DNA of 64,000 bases from Symmetrospora coprosmae (GCA_008802785.1 VUYT01000013.1:62001-126000); one strand, 5' to 3'; shown: positions 52,987 through 64,000, counted from the first letter of the stretch. The notes: generated from the letters alone by a model not told the origin. A program made the numbers and translations.

Positions 52987-54349
52987 CTAACAGGCACAGC
53001 CCTCCGCCGTGGTAGCCTGATTCTGCTTGAGATTGACGTTGTTGCCAGCCCGCGCTGGCTTCGGCTTCTCGAGCGGAAGCTTCTTGGCTATCAGCAGGAA
53101 CAAGCCGGAACCGTCCACGCTCGGTCAGCACGATCATGCAGTATGGGGGTGACTGATGGAAGGCCGAGAGAGGCGAGAGAACGCACCTATCGCCTCGAAC
53201 ACTGCGGAAACGTTCTCGCTCGTCTTTGCGCTCGTCTCGAAGAACAGCAGGTTCTCCTCGTCGGCGTACCGTTGCGCATCTTCCGTCTCGACTGCCCGCC
53301 GCTCCGACAGGTCCGCCTTGTTGCCGACAAGAGCGACAATGATGGAGGGGTCCGCTTGGCGCTGGAGTTCCCGGATCCAGGACTTTGCCTTCTCGAGCGA
53401 TGCCTGCGGGATCAGAGCGAGGATTAGCAAGCTGGGCGCGAAAATGGGCTTTCAGATGAGAGCTTGCAAGCCCACGGCGTTAGTGATGTCTGTGCGTGGA
53501 GTAGATTGTGCACAGAATCAGCCTGGCTGCCTTGCAGAGAAGCAGCGACTGGACGGCATCTCACCATAGACGACCACTGCGGCACTTGCGTTCCTATAGT
53601 ACATTGGCGCGAGTCTGCGAGGAGGTAGCGAAAGCATGTCGGATCAAACAGGGCCGAGACCTCGCGGCCCGTGCGTCCAGGTGCTACACCTAGTGCTTCC
53701 ACTCACGACTTGTACTGTTGTTGCGAGGGGTAGAGGGACCGTGGATCAGCCTGGGTACGCCGCGAAGCTGCCCTCTATCGAATAACAAGTCGTCTGTTAG
53801 CTCACCCGTTCCTGTCCTGCCGTATCCCAAATCTGCGGCAGCAAGGCACAGTCGAGGCATCAACCAGAGGGTTACGCCACCTCGGGTGTGTGACGCGCGC
53901 GGACGGCGCGCACCTCGAACTTGACCGTTGTGGCCTCGTCGAGGACGACTGTCTGTGTCAAGAAGGCTGCACCAATCTTTGTGGTATAGCACAGGTCGTG
54001 GCTGATTCGGTCAGCTCCTGCTGCAGGCTAGACTCTGGCAGGTGCGTCGCCCGCTCACGGTGCTCTCGCGGTAGTCATCGAATTGGCCCTTGACGAACTG
54101 GAGGACAAGCGACGATTTCCCGACGGCTGACTCTCCGAGGAGGACTCTGCGAAGTGATGCGGGTGTGTGATGGCAGCCGCGTCAGTCTCTGGCAGGCCCT
54201 CCAGCGGCTGCGGCCGCCCCTTTGCCCTATCTGTCCAGCTCAGCGCAAAGGGGCGGCTGGCCACCCTCGTCGAGGCCAGGCCATCACACTGACAGCTTGA
54301 ACGAGTTGACGCGCGATCCCGCTGCGGATGCTGATGCTCGTGCTGCCAT
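52987..54349 (-). CDS. YPT5: Rab5-type small GTPase (Ypt5/Vps21), nine exons
   Basis: Early-endosome GTPase. Exons are 54349-54294, 54146-54059, 53976-53914, 53832-53806 (27 nt), 53714-53707 (8 nt), 53614-53565, 53489-53476 (14 nt), 53403-53187 and 53087-52987; 624 nt in phase gives 207 residues. G motifs: [16 protein letters not shown] (G1), the effector strand [22 protein letters not shown] (G3, the whole 27-nt exon), [27 protein letters not shown] (G4) and ETSAK (G5). It ends CAC, a double-prenylation site. The IGAAFLTQ and DTAGQERYKSLAPMYYR wording is diagnostic of Rab5. The 8-nt exon TACAAGTC supplies Tyr, Lys and part of Ser of that phrase and has CAG and GTGAGT flanks. Confidence 0.94.
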
Positions 54350-54420
54350 GATGGTGTCTTCGCGGTGTTAGCTGTTCTGTAGGTACGTGTGTGTCTGAGT
54401 GGCTGAGAGCCGTGCTGACG

Positions 54421-54446
54421 GCAGCAGCAGCAGCAGCAGCAGCAGC
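54421..54446. repeat. (GCA)n trinucleotide run in divergent spacer
   Basis: About eight GCA triplets between the divergent Rab5 and two-RRM genes, in non-coding DNA by my models. Confidence 0.8.
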
Positions 54447-54570
54447 CACCTGGGCGCGGGCCTCGCCGCCTCCGTTCTTTCGCTTCTGGCAACCACAACT
54501 GAGCGTGCCCGCTTGGCTATAGCACGTCGTACAACAGCAACACCCTGTTGCTCTGCGCTGCAGTCACAGC

Positions 54571-57500
54571 ATGAATCGCTATCAGCCGTACGGCGGCTAC
54601 GACAACAACGAAGGGAGCAGGAGGGGACCGGGAGGAGGGACTGGAGCTGCAGGAGCTGCTCGATACGAGTCCGCGGGCAGAGGAAGAGGCGGCGGCGGCG
54701 GGATGGGACGAGGTGGTGGTGCTGGTGCTGGTGCTGGACGATATCCCGAGCAGCACGGTGAGGGTGCAGGCAGCGAGCGCGCCTACCGCGGTGGGCCAGA
54801 CAGGTCCGCAGGTCCGCCTTACCCCCCTCCGCCAGCTGCATCCGCGTATCCAGCTTCCTCGCAGTCGCAGGGCCAGTATCCAGCCCAAGACTATACGAGA
54901 GCACCCGGACCTCCGATTTACGGTGGAGGGGCAGGATACGATGCACGAGGGCCAAGCAGGGCGCCGCCTCTTCCTCCTGCTGGTTATGGCGGCCCTGCTG
55001 GCTATGGCGCCCCTCCGCCAGGTCCCTCGGGAGGTGCCTACCCACCAGCGCCAGGTTACGGTTACCCGCCCGTTTCAGCCCCTCCTCAATCGCGTCCGCC
55101 TCAGCTTCAGCCTCAGCAGCATCAGCAGCAGGGATACGCGGCCCCCAGTGACTCACACTCAGGTGCGCTTTTCGAGCTTGCTCCGCTTCTTTTGTGCCCC
55201 TCCCTTTTCCTCCATCTGCCACGGTAGCTTCTTCGTTTCTGCTGCCTCTAATAGGGTCCGGTTGAAGTCAGCTAGGTTTGCGATGAGCAGCAGGCCATCC
55301 ACAGCGTGAAGATCCTTGAGCGAAAGCCTGAATGAGATGGAGGGCAGAGCGGCGTCTCATTTCGGGTCTTTTTCCATGAAGAGGTCTGCGTGGCTCAGAT
55401 ATCTCATGATACAGAGGGCACTCGTTATATCTGCTCATCGGCGGGACTGCGCTAGAATGTCACTGACGCTCTCAAACGCCCCCGCTGCCTCCCGTGTCCG
55501 TCTGCATCCCGCTCCCCTTTCTAACGAACTCCCCTCCCCCTTCGGTGCGGGGTTGTTTGACTGCCCGATGTCGACGTGCGGACAATCTTACACACCTTTG
55601 ATATACCGGCCTGGCCCGCAACGTTGCGTTTGTCATATAAGGCTATCGCGGCGGCCCTCTACCGATGTCGGCACCTCCAAGGCAAGACTACCCCAGTCGT
55701 GGCCAGGATGAAAACTCACGCGGCGGCGCCAACCCGCAAGAGGGTTCCAAGATCGAAAAACGTATAGCTAGAGAACGGCCGTGTCGCGTGCTATTTGTGC
55801 GCAACGTGAAGGTGCGTTCCGGGTTCAGCAGTTGGGGGCGAGTCGTCAGAAGCTGAAACTAGTCCCAACCGCCACGCCTAGTACAACTCAGATGGCGCGA
55901 TGCTGAAGAAGAAGTTTGGCGTCTATGGCGAGATGAAGTCGTTCTTCGATCTCATCAGCACGCGTGGCATCCTGTTCATCACCTATGTGGGTGCTCGAGA
56001 GCTACTCGTGCTGTTCTCACCCGGATATTCTACTAATTGCCGCGCGTCCCTCCAGTACGACATCCGTGCGGCAGTCGCCGCGCGAGACGGCATGCAAGGC
56101 TTTGACGTGGAAGGCCGGCCGGTCAGTCTGTTTGCACCCGATACGGCGATATGCGAGCGAGTCCTATAAGCGAGTCTATACTAACATTGGCCCCCTTCTC
56201 ATCTCAGATCGACGTGCATTACTCCCTGCCCAAAGACGACGAGAGTCCGAACCGGCACTGCGATCGCGAGAAGAACCAAGGCACGCTGCGCATCGTCCTG
56301 CACAATGGCCGCGTCGCGTTGCAGGAGTACGAGCTCGATCGCATGTTCCGGACCTTCGGCGCCATCAAGGGCATCTACTTCTCGGGCGGCGACCCGGCCA
56401 AGGAGCGGCTGCTCGAATTCTACGATATTCGCGCCATGGGAGACGCGTACGACCGCATGCAGGACAAGGAATACCCTGGCGGAGGGAAGCTCGAGCTTTT
56501 CTACGACTGGGATGTCAAGGATATCCCTCTGACGTGCGTCATCGCAATCATGTGGTCGTGGTTGTATGGACTCGACTGATAGCAGCGCCGCATCTACACC
56601 ACAGGAATCCGCCAGTAGCGCCAGGGCAAGTCAAGCAAGAGCCAGCCGGTCGGCCGGGTCCATATGGCCGCAACAGTCCGGTGCCCCGCACCCCTCAGTC
56701 GGGCGATACTCGCTATCCCGCACCTCCGCAGAGCTACCCGCCGCCGCACCAGCAGCAGCATGAGCGCGACCAGCGGCCACACGACCATCGCGGTGGCTAT
56801 CCTCCGCAGCAGTATGGAGGTAGCGGTGCGCTGCCGCCGCCCCCATCGGCACAAGACTCTGCGTACGGGCAGCCGCCCGCGCAGTCCGGGTATGGTCGCC
56901 CGCCGCAAAACTATGGCGGTCGTCCCGCTTCTCCGCCTGTGTCCGCATCTCCACGATCACACTATCTCCCACATCAGGCAGTCGCGCCTGCGCCTGCTGC
57001 GTCTGACTACTCTCCCGGACCACCAGGCACACGGTACGGCCAGGCCTCGCCAGTCCCGCCACCGCACCTGCAGCAGTCGCCGCCTCCACACCCGAACGGT
57101 CATGGCCAGTCGGCATACGGCCAGCCTCCTCCGGCGTCTCGTCCGCCACCGCCGCAGCATCAGCAACCACAGGGCGCTTCTGCGCCTCCTGGAGATATCT
57201 CGAATCTGCTCGCCACCCTCGGGCAGTTGCCGCAGGGTGGTGGCCGCCCGCAACAGGCCAGCACGAACGGCTATGGCCGCGCAATCCCTCCTCCTCCGGC
57301 CAATTACCGGCCTACGCCTCCTGCTTCAGCTTCCGGGCATGGTCTCTACGATAATGCGCCAACGACGTCTGCTCCCGCTCCTTCTCGCAGTTCAGCGCCC
57401 GGCCCGCCGCTCCCGGGAGATTTGATGGCTCTCATGGGTCGGTCCGCTCAGCAGCCTCCCGCAGCATCGCATCAGCGAACGCCGTCTTACGGTGCCGGAC

Positions 57501-57688
57501 CGCCTGGACCAGGACAAGGACCGGGACAAGGACAAGGTCAGGGTCAGGGTGCTCGTCCGCCTGCCCCGCCCTCATCGTTCCCAATGCCTCCGTCCATGCC
57601 GCCCGCTGCTTCCAACCCTGCGGGCCAGCCAGGCGGGCAGCAGCAAGTGAATGCGCTCCTGGCCATGCTGAAGGCCCAGCAGCAGTGA
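54571..57688 (+). CDS. Two-RRM protein resembling the Mei2 family, Gly/Pro/Gln-rich ends
   Basis: RNA-binding protein. Exon 1 (54571-55162) is low-complexity Gly/Tyr/Pro. A 479-nt intron leads to an exon at 55642 that continues in phase (HSGYRGGPLPMSAPPRQDYP). RRM1 is RPCRVLFVRNVKYNSDGAML ... RGILFITYYDIRAAVAARDG ... IDVHYSLPKDDE, spread over exons 55642-55811, 55882-55986, 56056-56121 and 56208-56533. RRM2 is GTLRIVLHNGRVALQEYELD ... LLEFYDIRAMGDAYDRMQDK ... LELFYDWD. The PCRVLFVRNV and YDIRAA phrases recall Mei2-like RRM1 and RRM2; the C-terminal third RRM of true Mei2 is not present. The last exon is a 370-residue Pro/Gln-rich region with a GPGQGQG run, ending VNALLAMLKAQQQ. Family assignment is moderate, function unknown. 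Confidence 0.78.
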
Positions 57689-57970
57689 GAGGGTCACGTC
57701 AGGGATTCTGAATTGCGCGTCTCGGACCAACCTGAGGGCTCGCTCCATTGAAGAAGGGATGGGCAAGGGGGCTCCGCATGAGACGCGTCCGGCTCACGTC
57801 AAACATAAGGCAATGGCGAAAGTTCTTCAGGAGCATGTGATCGTCCTCTCTACATGTCTTCGTGTATATGCATCCGTTATTCGTACGCCCCCGTGTAAAC
57901 GCCGGCGAGACTTGCGCCAGTTGAGTGAAGGTCTTGCTACGCAACAAGCATTGAAAGATGCTATCCATCG

Positions 57971-60842
57971 TCAAGACGAGATGTGCTCGTCCATGTCTTG
58001 GTCCTTATCCTCCAGCTTTATCCCGCCTGTCAGAAGCTGCGCGACCATTTCCTCGATCCTATCGAGCTGCTGCTGCATTGCGGCGTTCTTGGCCTCCTGC
58101 TCCGATTGCGCTCTCTCCTTTTCGGCTGCGCCGCTAAGACGCGCGCCTACCAAGCTCTCTGACCCACCAAAGAGCTGTGCTAGCATGCTGACGGGCTGCG
58201 CGCTCGTGCCCGAGACGGACTGTGCAGGAGAGCTGGACCGCATGCCGAGCGCCTTCCGTCCGCCCGAGCCACGCAGCGCCAGTGGCTCAGACTCAGGCGC
58301 AGGGGACGTGGCAGCCGCGATCTGGCTTGGTCCTGCTTTCACGGCAGCGTCAAGCGAGTCCTTCGAGCCCCGTGCGTCAGGACCCATGCCGCGCACGCTT
58401 CTGCCCTCTTTCGACACCTTGCGCTCGAATACTCGCTCGTTGGCCGTCTTGCCGTCAAACTGGCTGGTCAGTGACTGCCAGACGCCGCTTGAAGAGGTCT
58501 CGTCCTGCCGACGGCCGTTGCTGCGCGGCAAGCGGATGCGACCTGGTCCAACGAGGAGGCGCTTTAGTGCATAGAAGAGCCAGATGGTCGCTAGCAAGGG
58601 GAAACTGGTGACCCGAATGAGAAAGACGTTGAACTGATGGAAGCGGCGCTGAGGAAGCGGGTATGTCACATACTACATGTAAGCCGTCTTGGATGCCAGC
58701 ACGTGGATAACTATAAGCTCACCTCGCCCAGGACGAAGCTCGCCAATAGCAGCAGTGGCAATGCAACCAAGTTGTTTGGTACTAGGAACTCGGCCAGCGC
58801 ATCACCCTTGACCATGTCGAGCGTGGCTGCAGCTCTCTGGAAGAGCGCCTCGTCGACCACGGCCAACTGGATGACGGCGAAGGTAGTGGAAAGTATGGAG
58901 ATCAGGATGGTGAGAAGTAGGACGTTGCTGAAAACGGCATAGACCAGCATAAGGCCTGGACCGAGCGTCTCGTTGATCCCGGGAGCAACGTCGAAGCCGA
59001 CTGCAGGCTTGAGCAGCGTCAGCACCCACAGGCCTAGAGGGTGGCCTTCCTACACGTGAGGACCTACGGTAGCTTGAGCCGACTACAATCAAGAGCAACA
59101 CTCGAGTCAGTCCCGCTCAGGCAACAGCGACAAGCACAATGGCGACCCACTCACGGAAGACTTTCGTCAACAGCCAAGCCGCGTCTTTCACAGTGAGCTT
59201 CCCTTCTGAGATCAGCACGAAGCTCAGTAGGAAGCCAAAGGAGCAGACGACGGCTAGCACAAGGAAGGCGAAAAAGTCCCGGAGCATTGCGCCGAGACCG
59301 AGCATGACCAGGGAGTCCTTGAGGAGCACGCCGCACAGACGCGGGAATAGCACGCAGGCGCCCAGAGCCAGGATATCGAAGGCAAGCTCAGAAAGCCTTG
59401 CCGAGTGCCGATGCAATGCCACCATGCGGAGAACGAAGTATGAAAAGAAGGTCACTGCGGATGTCTCGCGAAGGTCAGCTTGAGCTTCAGGGCTTCCCCT
59501 CGCTTTGAGCCGCCTCTTCTGTGCATCACAGGCTCGGATGACGCGTCACATACCCAGGAAGGCCATGTCGAGCACATTCCATATCTGCTGCGAGTACGTC
59601 TTTAGACCACGTTCTTTGATGCTGGTGATCTCTTCGAGCGCGAAGCCCTGTTTTCAAGTGTTAGTTGTTTTCAAGTGTTAGTGAATTACCGCCAGGTGTA
59701 CATGTCACAGAGCTCCTGAACAGCACGACGACGCACCATCGCGAAGATCATGAAGAGAACCTCGGGTATCTCTACCCTTGCCAGATCTCGCTTGCGCTGT
59801 AGCAGCGAGAAGAGGCCGAGGAGAGCGACGATGGTCCCGAACTCGACAATCTTGCGGATGCGCGGGACTCGCAGAACGTAGTGGTCCATCAAGCTCCTAG
59901 ACTGTATATCGTACGGCTCGATGATGTTCTTGCTCTTGTACGAGTCTGCAATGATGGCGCGTTGTCCGCTCGGGCGGTAGATGAAGTGTCCCGCGTGCAA
60001 GTCGTCGATGAAGCGCTGGACTGGCGGTGCGCGGATGAAGTGCAGGCTGCGCGTTGCAATGGCCAAGGAGATGGCAGAGGTCGAGTCCTCTTCCCCCTCG
60101 TCGACAAGCTCGTCCAGATCCGCCTGGGAAGAGGGGCGTGATTCCGCATCAAATGACGACAAGATGGCGCCCGCGAACGGGTTGTAGTATGAAGTGAGGA
60201 CGGTAGAGAGCTCGTATGAGCGAGAATCGTAGAGCGAGAGGAGCTTGACGGCCAGCAGCTCGCACAGTGCCGCTCTTGAATGGTTCAGGCCTGCACTCGC
60301 ATCGACAACGCCCCGGGCCCACACAGGGCACGTGCAGCTTCCGTCAGGCACCTCCTCGCATCGACGACGAGGAGACGAGCGAACCCACCCTGAAAGGCCA
60401 GCTCGTCGTCTGCCGCATCAAGAAAGTGGTGCCTGCAGAGGAGGAGGGCGTGGAGAATGCCAGGATGGCGCGTTTGGGCGAAAAGGCTGGTGAGTGGGCG
60501 GACCACGGCATAGTCTGCTGGCCCACTGCGCAGCGCGTCATAGCTGAGGGCGTCGTCTGCAGCGCAGGAATGCGGCCTGTCAAATGCTGCACGCTACATA
60601 GCACTCGGCGGAAGGGCGATGATGCACCCACCAACCGAGCGCCTGATGTGGTATGCGCAGAACTGGATCAATTGGAAGGTTGACGTGTCGGCAGGCGACA
60701 CGCCGCTCGCGTGGCCTTCAACGGCTGGCAGGTCCAAGCCGCCCTCGGCGTCAGCAGCCAGTGCTTTCCGCCGCATCTCCTGCTGCCGAATCTGCTGCTG
60801 CTGTTGCTGGCTGGCTGCCAACTTGGAGCGGGTCCCGTCCAT
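57971..60842 (-). CDS. YVC1: Vacuolar TRP cation channel, Yvc1 type
   Basis: Calcium-release channel of the fungal vacuole. The N-terminus (Met 60842) carries a short Gln run, then ADYAVVRPLTSLFAQTRHPG, LCRHHFLDAADDELAFQ and a CELLAVKLLSLYDSRSYEL helix typical of fungal TRP proteins. Membrane segments: KIVEFGTIVALLGLFSLLQ, VTFFSYFVLRMVALHR, FDILALGACVLFPRLCGVLL, FFAFLVLAVVCSFGFLLSFV, the pore stretch WLLTKVFREW, LMLVYAVFSNVLLLTILISI, and LLLLASFVLGE with NVFLIRVTSFPLLATIWLFY. The C-terminal tail is acidic (KLEDKDQDMDEHISS); acidic tails in Yvc1 sense calcium. The join ALPPSAM|PHSCAADDALS was fixed by phase. N-terminal exon boundaries are less certain than the membrane core. Confidence 0.85.
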
Positions 60843-61229
60843 ACTGGCCGACCGACGCAAGGCCAAAGTCACCAGCGAGTGAGCGAGAGAGCGAGGCGAG
60901 AGCCGCCCATGTATTTCCGGAGATCCTGACTGTCTAAACCGAACGACGTGCGAAGTGGAGGAGACTATGAGAACAACGAGGAGGCACTCAATAAGACTGC
61001 TCATTTCCTGTATGTGTACTGCGCGTGTGTGTCGTTAGGAAGGAAGAGAGAGGCGCGATGCGTGAACTGCGGGGATAATTCTAGTGGCGTTCTGGAGTGC
61101 GCAATGGGCGTGAATGGCGCGAGGGGAGTGCGCGTTGTTGACTGCGGCGGCTGGGGTGCAGGTTTTGGTATCCTTCGATCGTCGTATGACATTCGGGGAC
61201 TCTGCTCTTGGTTCATGGCCTTGATGTGT
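60843..61229. other. Spacer between Yvc1 start and the GH36-like gene 3' end
   Basis: The 387 bp hold the Yvc1 promoter and the terminator side of the next minus-strand gene. I see no gene or repeat. Confidence 0.5.
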
Positions 61230-64000
61230 CTAGGCGCGCTCGATCCCCACTAGGAAGGTAGCGCGTCCCTGCCTCCCCGTTTCCTGGCTGATGGCGGCGA
61301 CCGCGCCCTGCATGTCGATGGTGATTCTCTCGCCCTTGAAGGTGATATGCTCCTCTGAGATGGGCACGTCCTGCAGAGTGTACTGGAAGGAGGAAGGATC
61401 CTCGCCAAACAGAACGAAAGCGAGCTTGCCCGCGACAGTAGCCTCAACGACGATGCGCTGGTGGCTCTTCAGGTTGCCATCGGTCATGTCCGGAATCTCT
61501 TCCTGCTGTAGATCCCGCTCCCGCTCCAGCTCCGGCGCCAGCTCTCGCTCGGCCCCGCCGCTCCACTCGTCCATCTCGGCTACCTTCGTGACCTGAGTCG
61601 AGCCCTTGCCCTGCTCGACTAATGAGGGCAGGATGCGGTCAGCGCCGAGCTGCATCATGACAGGCGGCGAGACGGCGCTCTCTGCCGGTCGGCCGCACGC
61701 CGACGGCTCGGAATCCTCAGCGTCCCGAGCTGGATTGGTGGGCTTGCCTCCGAGCATGGCCCGAACCTCCTTGTACAGCGTGACGAAAGGCGACCCCACA
61801 AAGTCGCGGAAGAACGAGGTGCGCAGCTTGGCCAAGTCGGCGCGCCAGAAGAAGAGGAGCGCGCACATGCGCGAGCGTCGCTGCGTCATTGCGCTTGCTC
61901 GGGCCGTCTCGGAGGGCGGGAGCGAGCCGGGTCGCCGTAGGAGAGGGGTGCGCTCGTCCGTAACGGCTGGGAGAGAATCGCTCTGCTCGTCTTGTGCAGG
62001 TCCGACGGTCTGGTGTGCACCGGGCGCCTCAGGAAGAGCATTGGCGGGAACCGGGGACTGGACTGGCAGGGGAGCTACCGAGATCGCCTCCTTTGCCGCC
62101 ATGGCTTGAGCTGCTGATGGCGGCGTGTCTGTGACGCGTACCTCCTTCACGCTCTTGACCGCGCAGAGGCCAGCGTATTTGTCAACCAGGCCGAAGACAG
62201 CAATCTGAGCGACGTCAAAGTCGAGGACTGGGGCGAAAGTGTAGACTTTGACGGTTCCTGGATCGAGGCGGAGCGCGGCGATAGGCTTGGACGGAGCGGC
62301 CAGCGACTGAGATGCCTCCGTCACGTCCTGTGCCGAAACAACCGAGTGCCCGCCCGTCTCATTGGCGCCTTCAACAAGCACGTATTTGCTGGCCGTGTAC
62401 TCCTCCCCATCACGGAGCAACGACAATGCCTCCCCCAGGTCCTTCCAAGTCAGCGCGTCTGCCGTTTTGGCGTCTCCCGCCCGGCAATTCCAGACACCAA
62501 TGTGAACCCCGCCCGTCTCGTCCACCGGCAGGGCCATCTTGAGTGCTTTCCCTTCGCCGTGTCCGAGGACATCGTCAAACACCGTGCCAGGCAGCCTGAC
62601 CGATCGCCCATTGGCAGCCTTCACGATCCTGTACTCTCCTCGTACGTCTTCTCCGCCAAGCTTGGTGAGAATCGCGGTACTAGGATCCTCCCTGTCGGTG
62701 ATGTACAGCGCAGCGTCCGAGAAGGTGCGCAGGACGGCATGGTACTCTGCGTACGGGTGTGTTGCAAAGAACATGTCGAAATCGCGTGTGATGGACAGGT
62801 AGCGATCGAGGAGGGCCGTCGTCGCGTTCCCGAAAACGTGGTGACGGTGCTCGTTGGGCAGGTCAGGGAAGAAGTCATCCGATGTTCTGAATGACCAGAG
62901 ATATAAATCAGTCTGTGGCTCCCAGACGGCGAGGGGTGGAGTGATCAGGTACCTCAGGGACTGGCTAGGGTCGGTCCTGCCAGACAGGTACTCGTTGTAC
63001 TCCCTCGCGCCTCCGCTCATGCAGTTGATGACGTTGCCCGTGCCAAAGTGCTTCTCTGCGGCCGTGCGCATGATCGAACCGAGCTTCTTTCGGAGCTCGC
63101 CTTCCCCTTCTCCTCTGTAAGCATCGACGTCTGCCTGGTTGTCCACCTTCACGTAGTCGACGCCAGCTGCCTTGAGCTCTGCAAAGTAAGCAGCGTAGAA
63201 CGAAGCCGCCTCGTCCAGGGCGGGCAGGTACACGTCCGTCTCCTCGTGCGACCACAGGAAGTCATTCAGCTTGGGTCGGTGGTACTTGACGAGTTTGAAG
63301 CGCTCGCTCAGCTGTCCAGCCGGGTTGATGCCATCCCAGTAGCCGTTCAGCGTCATCCAGACGCCCCAGGAACGGATCTCAGGGAACCTTTCCTTCCCAG
63401 CGCGGATGACGAGGGAGAGTGGCTGCTGGGATACTTCGGAAGTGTCGGATGCCTCGGACGCAACGCGGCTAGTAACGAAGCCAGAGTCCTTTCTTCGAGT
63501 GTAGTCACCGAGGGGAACCTGATCGCCGTCATTGCTGCTGGCGCGCGATGTCTCCTGCTCGAGCGGCGTCTCCTGCTCCGATGAGAGGTCCATCCAGCCC
63601 GTCTTGGTGCTGAAGCTGTTCAAGACGCGCCCGGAGACATCCTGCCATCCGTCGTCCAGAAGGACAGACTCGAACTTGTCGAGAACTTTTGCGTCTCGGA
63701 GCGCCTGAAGCCGCTCGAGGACTTGTGAAGCCTTGTAGTCGCCTCCAAGGCTGTTCCACGTGCAGTATACTGCTCGCTGTACATCCTTTAGCTTCCAGTC
63801 CGCCTCTCCTCCTTTCGTTTGGTTGCCAGCGGGCCCGATGTCCTTCCCATTGTTGGCGGGGCTCAGAACAGCCTTTGCCTCGTTCAAGCATCTTTCAACA
63901 ATGCCAAGGAGATCGTAGGATGGCCCCGTCGCAAGGACACACGCAGCCTCTCCGTTCCCTTCCCCGATGTCCCTCTCGGCGCGCAGCCAGACTTGTCCAG
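61230..64000 (-). CDS. GH36 / raffinose synthase-Sip1 family protein, N-terminus beyond window
   Basis: Alpha-galactosidase-superfamily protein. The frame is open from the right edge to a stop at 61230, over 900 residues without an intron, unlike the intron-rich neighbours. Sip1-type phrases appear in order: WNSLGGDYKASQVLERLQAL, VLLDDGWQDVSGRVLNSF, IRSWGVWMTLNGYWDGINP, VDYVKVDNQADVDAYRG (the Asp of KVDNQ is the expected nucleophile), NVINCMSGGAREYNEYLSGR, DLYLWSFRTSDDFFP and DFDMFFATHPYAEYHAVLRT. The acid/base Asp is probably the RTSDDF aspartate. The C-terminal 300 residues carry a Ser/Pro-rich insertion and a beta-rich end (LKSHQRIVVEATVAGKLAFV). Upstream of 63887 the frame continues (GPSYDLLGIVERCLNEAKAV). 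Substrate (raffinose-type oligosaccharide or other alpha-galactoside) is inferred. Confidence 0.85.
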   Translation of the reverse strand, partial: GQVWLRAERDIGEGNGEAACVLATGPSYDLLGIVERCLNEAKAVLSPANNGKDIGPAGNQTKGGEADWKLKDVQRAVYCTWNSLGGDYKASQVLERLQALRDAKVLDKFESVLLDDGWQDVSGRVLNSFSTKTGWMDLSSEQETPLEQETSRASSNDGDQVPLGDYTRRKDSGFVTSRVASEASDTSEVSQQPLSLVIRAGKERFPEIRSWGVWMTLNGYWDGINPAGQLSERFKLVKYHRPKLNDFLWSHEETDVYLPALDEAASFYAAYFAELKAAGVDYVKVDNQADVDAYRGEGEGELRKKLGSIMRTAAEKHFGTGNVINCMSGGAREYNEYLSGRTDPSQSLRYLITPPLAVWEPQTDLYLWSFRTSDDFFPDLPNEHRHHVFGNATTALLDRYLSITRDFDMFFATHPYAEYHAVLRTFSDAALYITDREDPSTAILTKLGGEDVRGEYRIVKAANGRSVRLPGTVFDDVLGHGEGKALKMALPVDETGGVHIGVWNCRAGDAKTADALTWKDLGEALSLLRDGEEYTASKYVLVEGANETGGHSVVSAQDVTEASQSLAAPSKPIAALRLDPGTVKVYTFAPVLDFDVAQIAVFGLVDKYAGLCAVKSVKEVRVTDTPPSAAQAMAAKEAISVAPLPVQSPVPANALPEAPGAHQTVGPAQDEQSDSLPAVTDERTPLLRRPGSLPPSETARASAMTQRRSRMCALLFFWRADLAKLRTSFFRDFVGSPFVTLYKEVRAMLGGKPTNPARDAEDSEPSACGRPAESAVSPPVMMQLGADRILPSLVEQGKGSTQVTKVAEMDEWSGGAERELAPELERERDLQQEEIPDMTDGNLKSHQRIVVEATVAGKLAFVLFGEDPSSFQYTLQDVPISEEHITFKGERITIDMQGAVAAISQETGRQGRATFLVGIERA

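Noticed and set aside
55665-56169. Two-RRM protein starting at Met 55665 as a separate gene
   Set aside because: An acceptor at 55641 joins the upstream exon in phase (HSG|YRGGPLPM), so one long gene is more likely; an internal start remains possible.

Overview
The window is nuclear DNA of a filamentous or dimorphic fungus, GC-rich and gene-dense: 25 protein genes on both strands in 64 kb. Most are cut by many short introns (about 55-120 nt). The content (Zn2Cys6 regulators, Kei1, DUF2985, Yvc1, Neo1, Ycf1-like ABCC, jacalin-tailed metallopeptidase) is fungal. The intron density and GC content suggest Basidiomycota, perhaps Ustilaginomycotina; that placement is inference. I saw no transposon, viral fossil, tRNA, rRNA or CRISPR array.

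Layout, left to right. 1-9 kb: Zn2Cys6 regulator cut by the left edge (-), Kei1 of sphingolipid synthesis (+), a Sir2/Hst1-type sirtuin (-) divergent from RFC3 (+), and a tentative 57-residue protein (+). 9-17 kb: eIF1 with a long N-terminal extension (-), a ZCCHC10-like zinc-knuckle protein with a poly-Ser/RS tail (+), a YIL108W-type metallopeptidase (+), and an 18-exon stand-alone hydantoinase B (-). 17-30 kb: DUF2985 membrane protein (+), peroxisomal acyl-CoA thioesterase (-), glycerol-phosphatase-like HAD enzyme (+), peptidyl-tRNA hydrolase 2 (-), POT peptide transporter (-). 30-50 kb: full-length ABCC transporter (+), Rgt1/XlnR-like Zn2Cys6 regulator (+), lipase (-), 103-residue mitochondrial protein (+), Neo1 flippase (-). 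50-64 kb: Tra2-like RRM protein (-), Tim13 (+), Rab5/Ypt5 (-), two-RRM Mei2-like protein (+), Yvc1 TRP channel (-), GH36/Sip1-type protein cut by the right edge (-). The genes are mostly housekeeping and membrane-traffic functions. I see no biosynthetic cluster and no operon-like grouping.

The most striking feature is gene structure. Many genes contain microexons of 8-30 nt that can be placed confidently because they restore conserved motifs and reading phase. Examples are 8, 14 and 27 nt in Rab5; 9 and 15 nt in hydantoinase B; 13, 16 and 23 nt that split one zinc cluster; 13 then 10 nt in the mitochondrial protein; 13 nt carrying the catalytic Asp pair of the HAD phosphatase; 18 nt in Tim13; 27 then 26 nt in the DUF2985 protein; and 30 nt in the ABC transporter. 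Splice donors with C at +3 (GTCAGT, occasionally GTCGGT) are frequent. All exon models were derived by eye from splice sites, phase and protein-family conservation.
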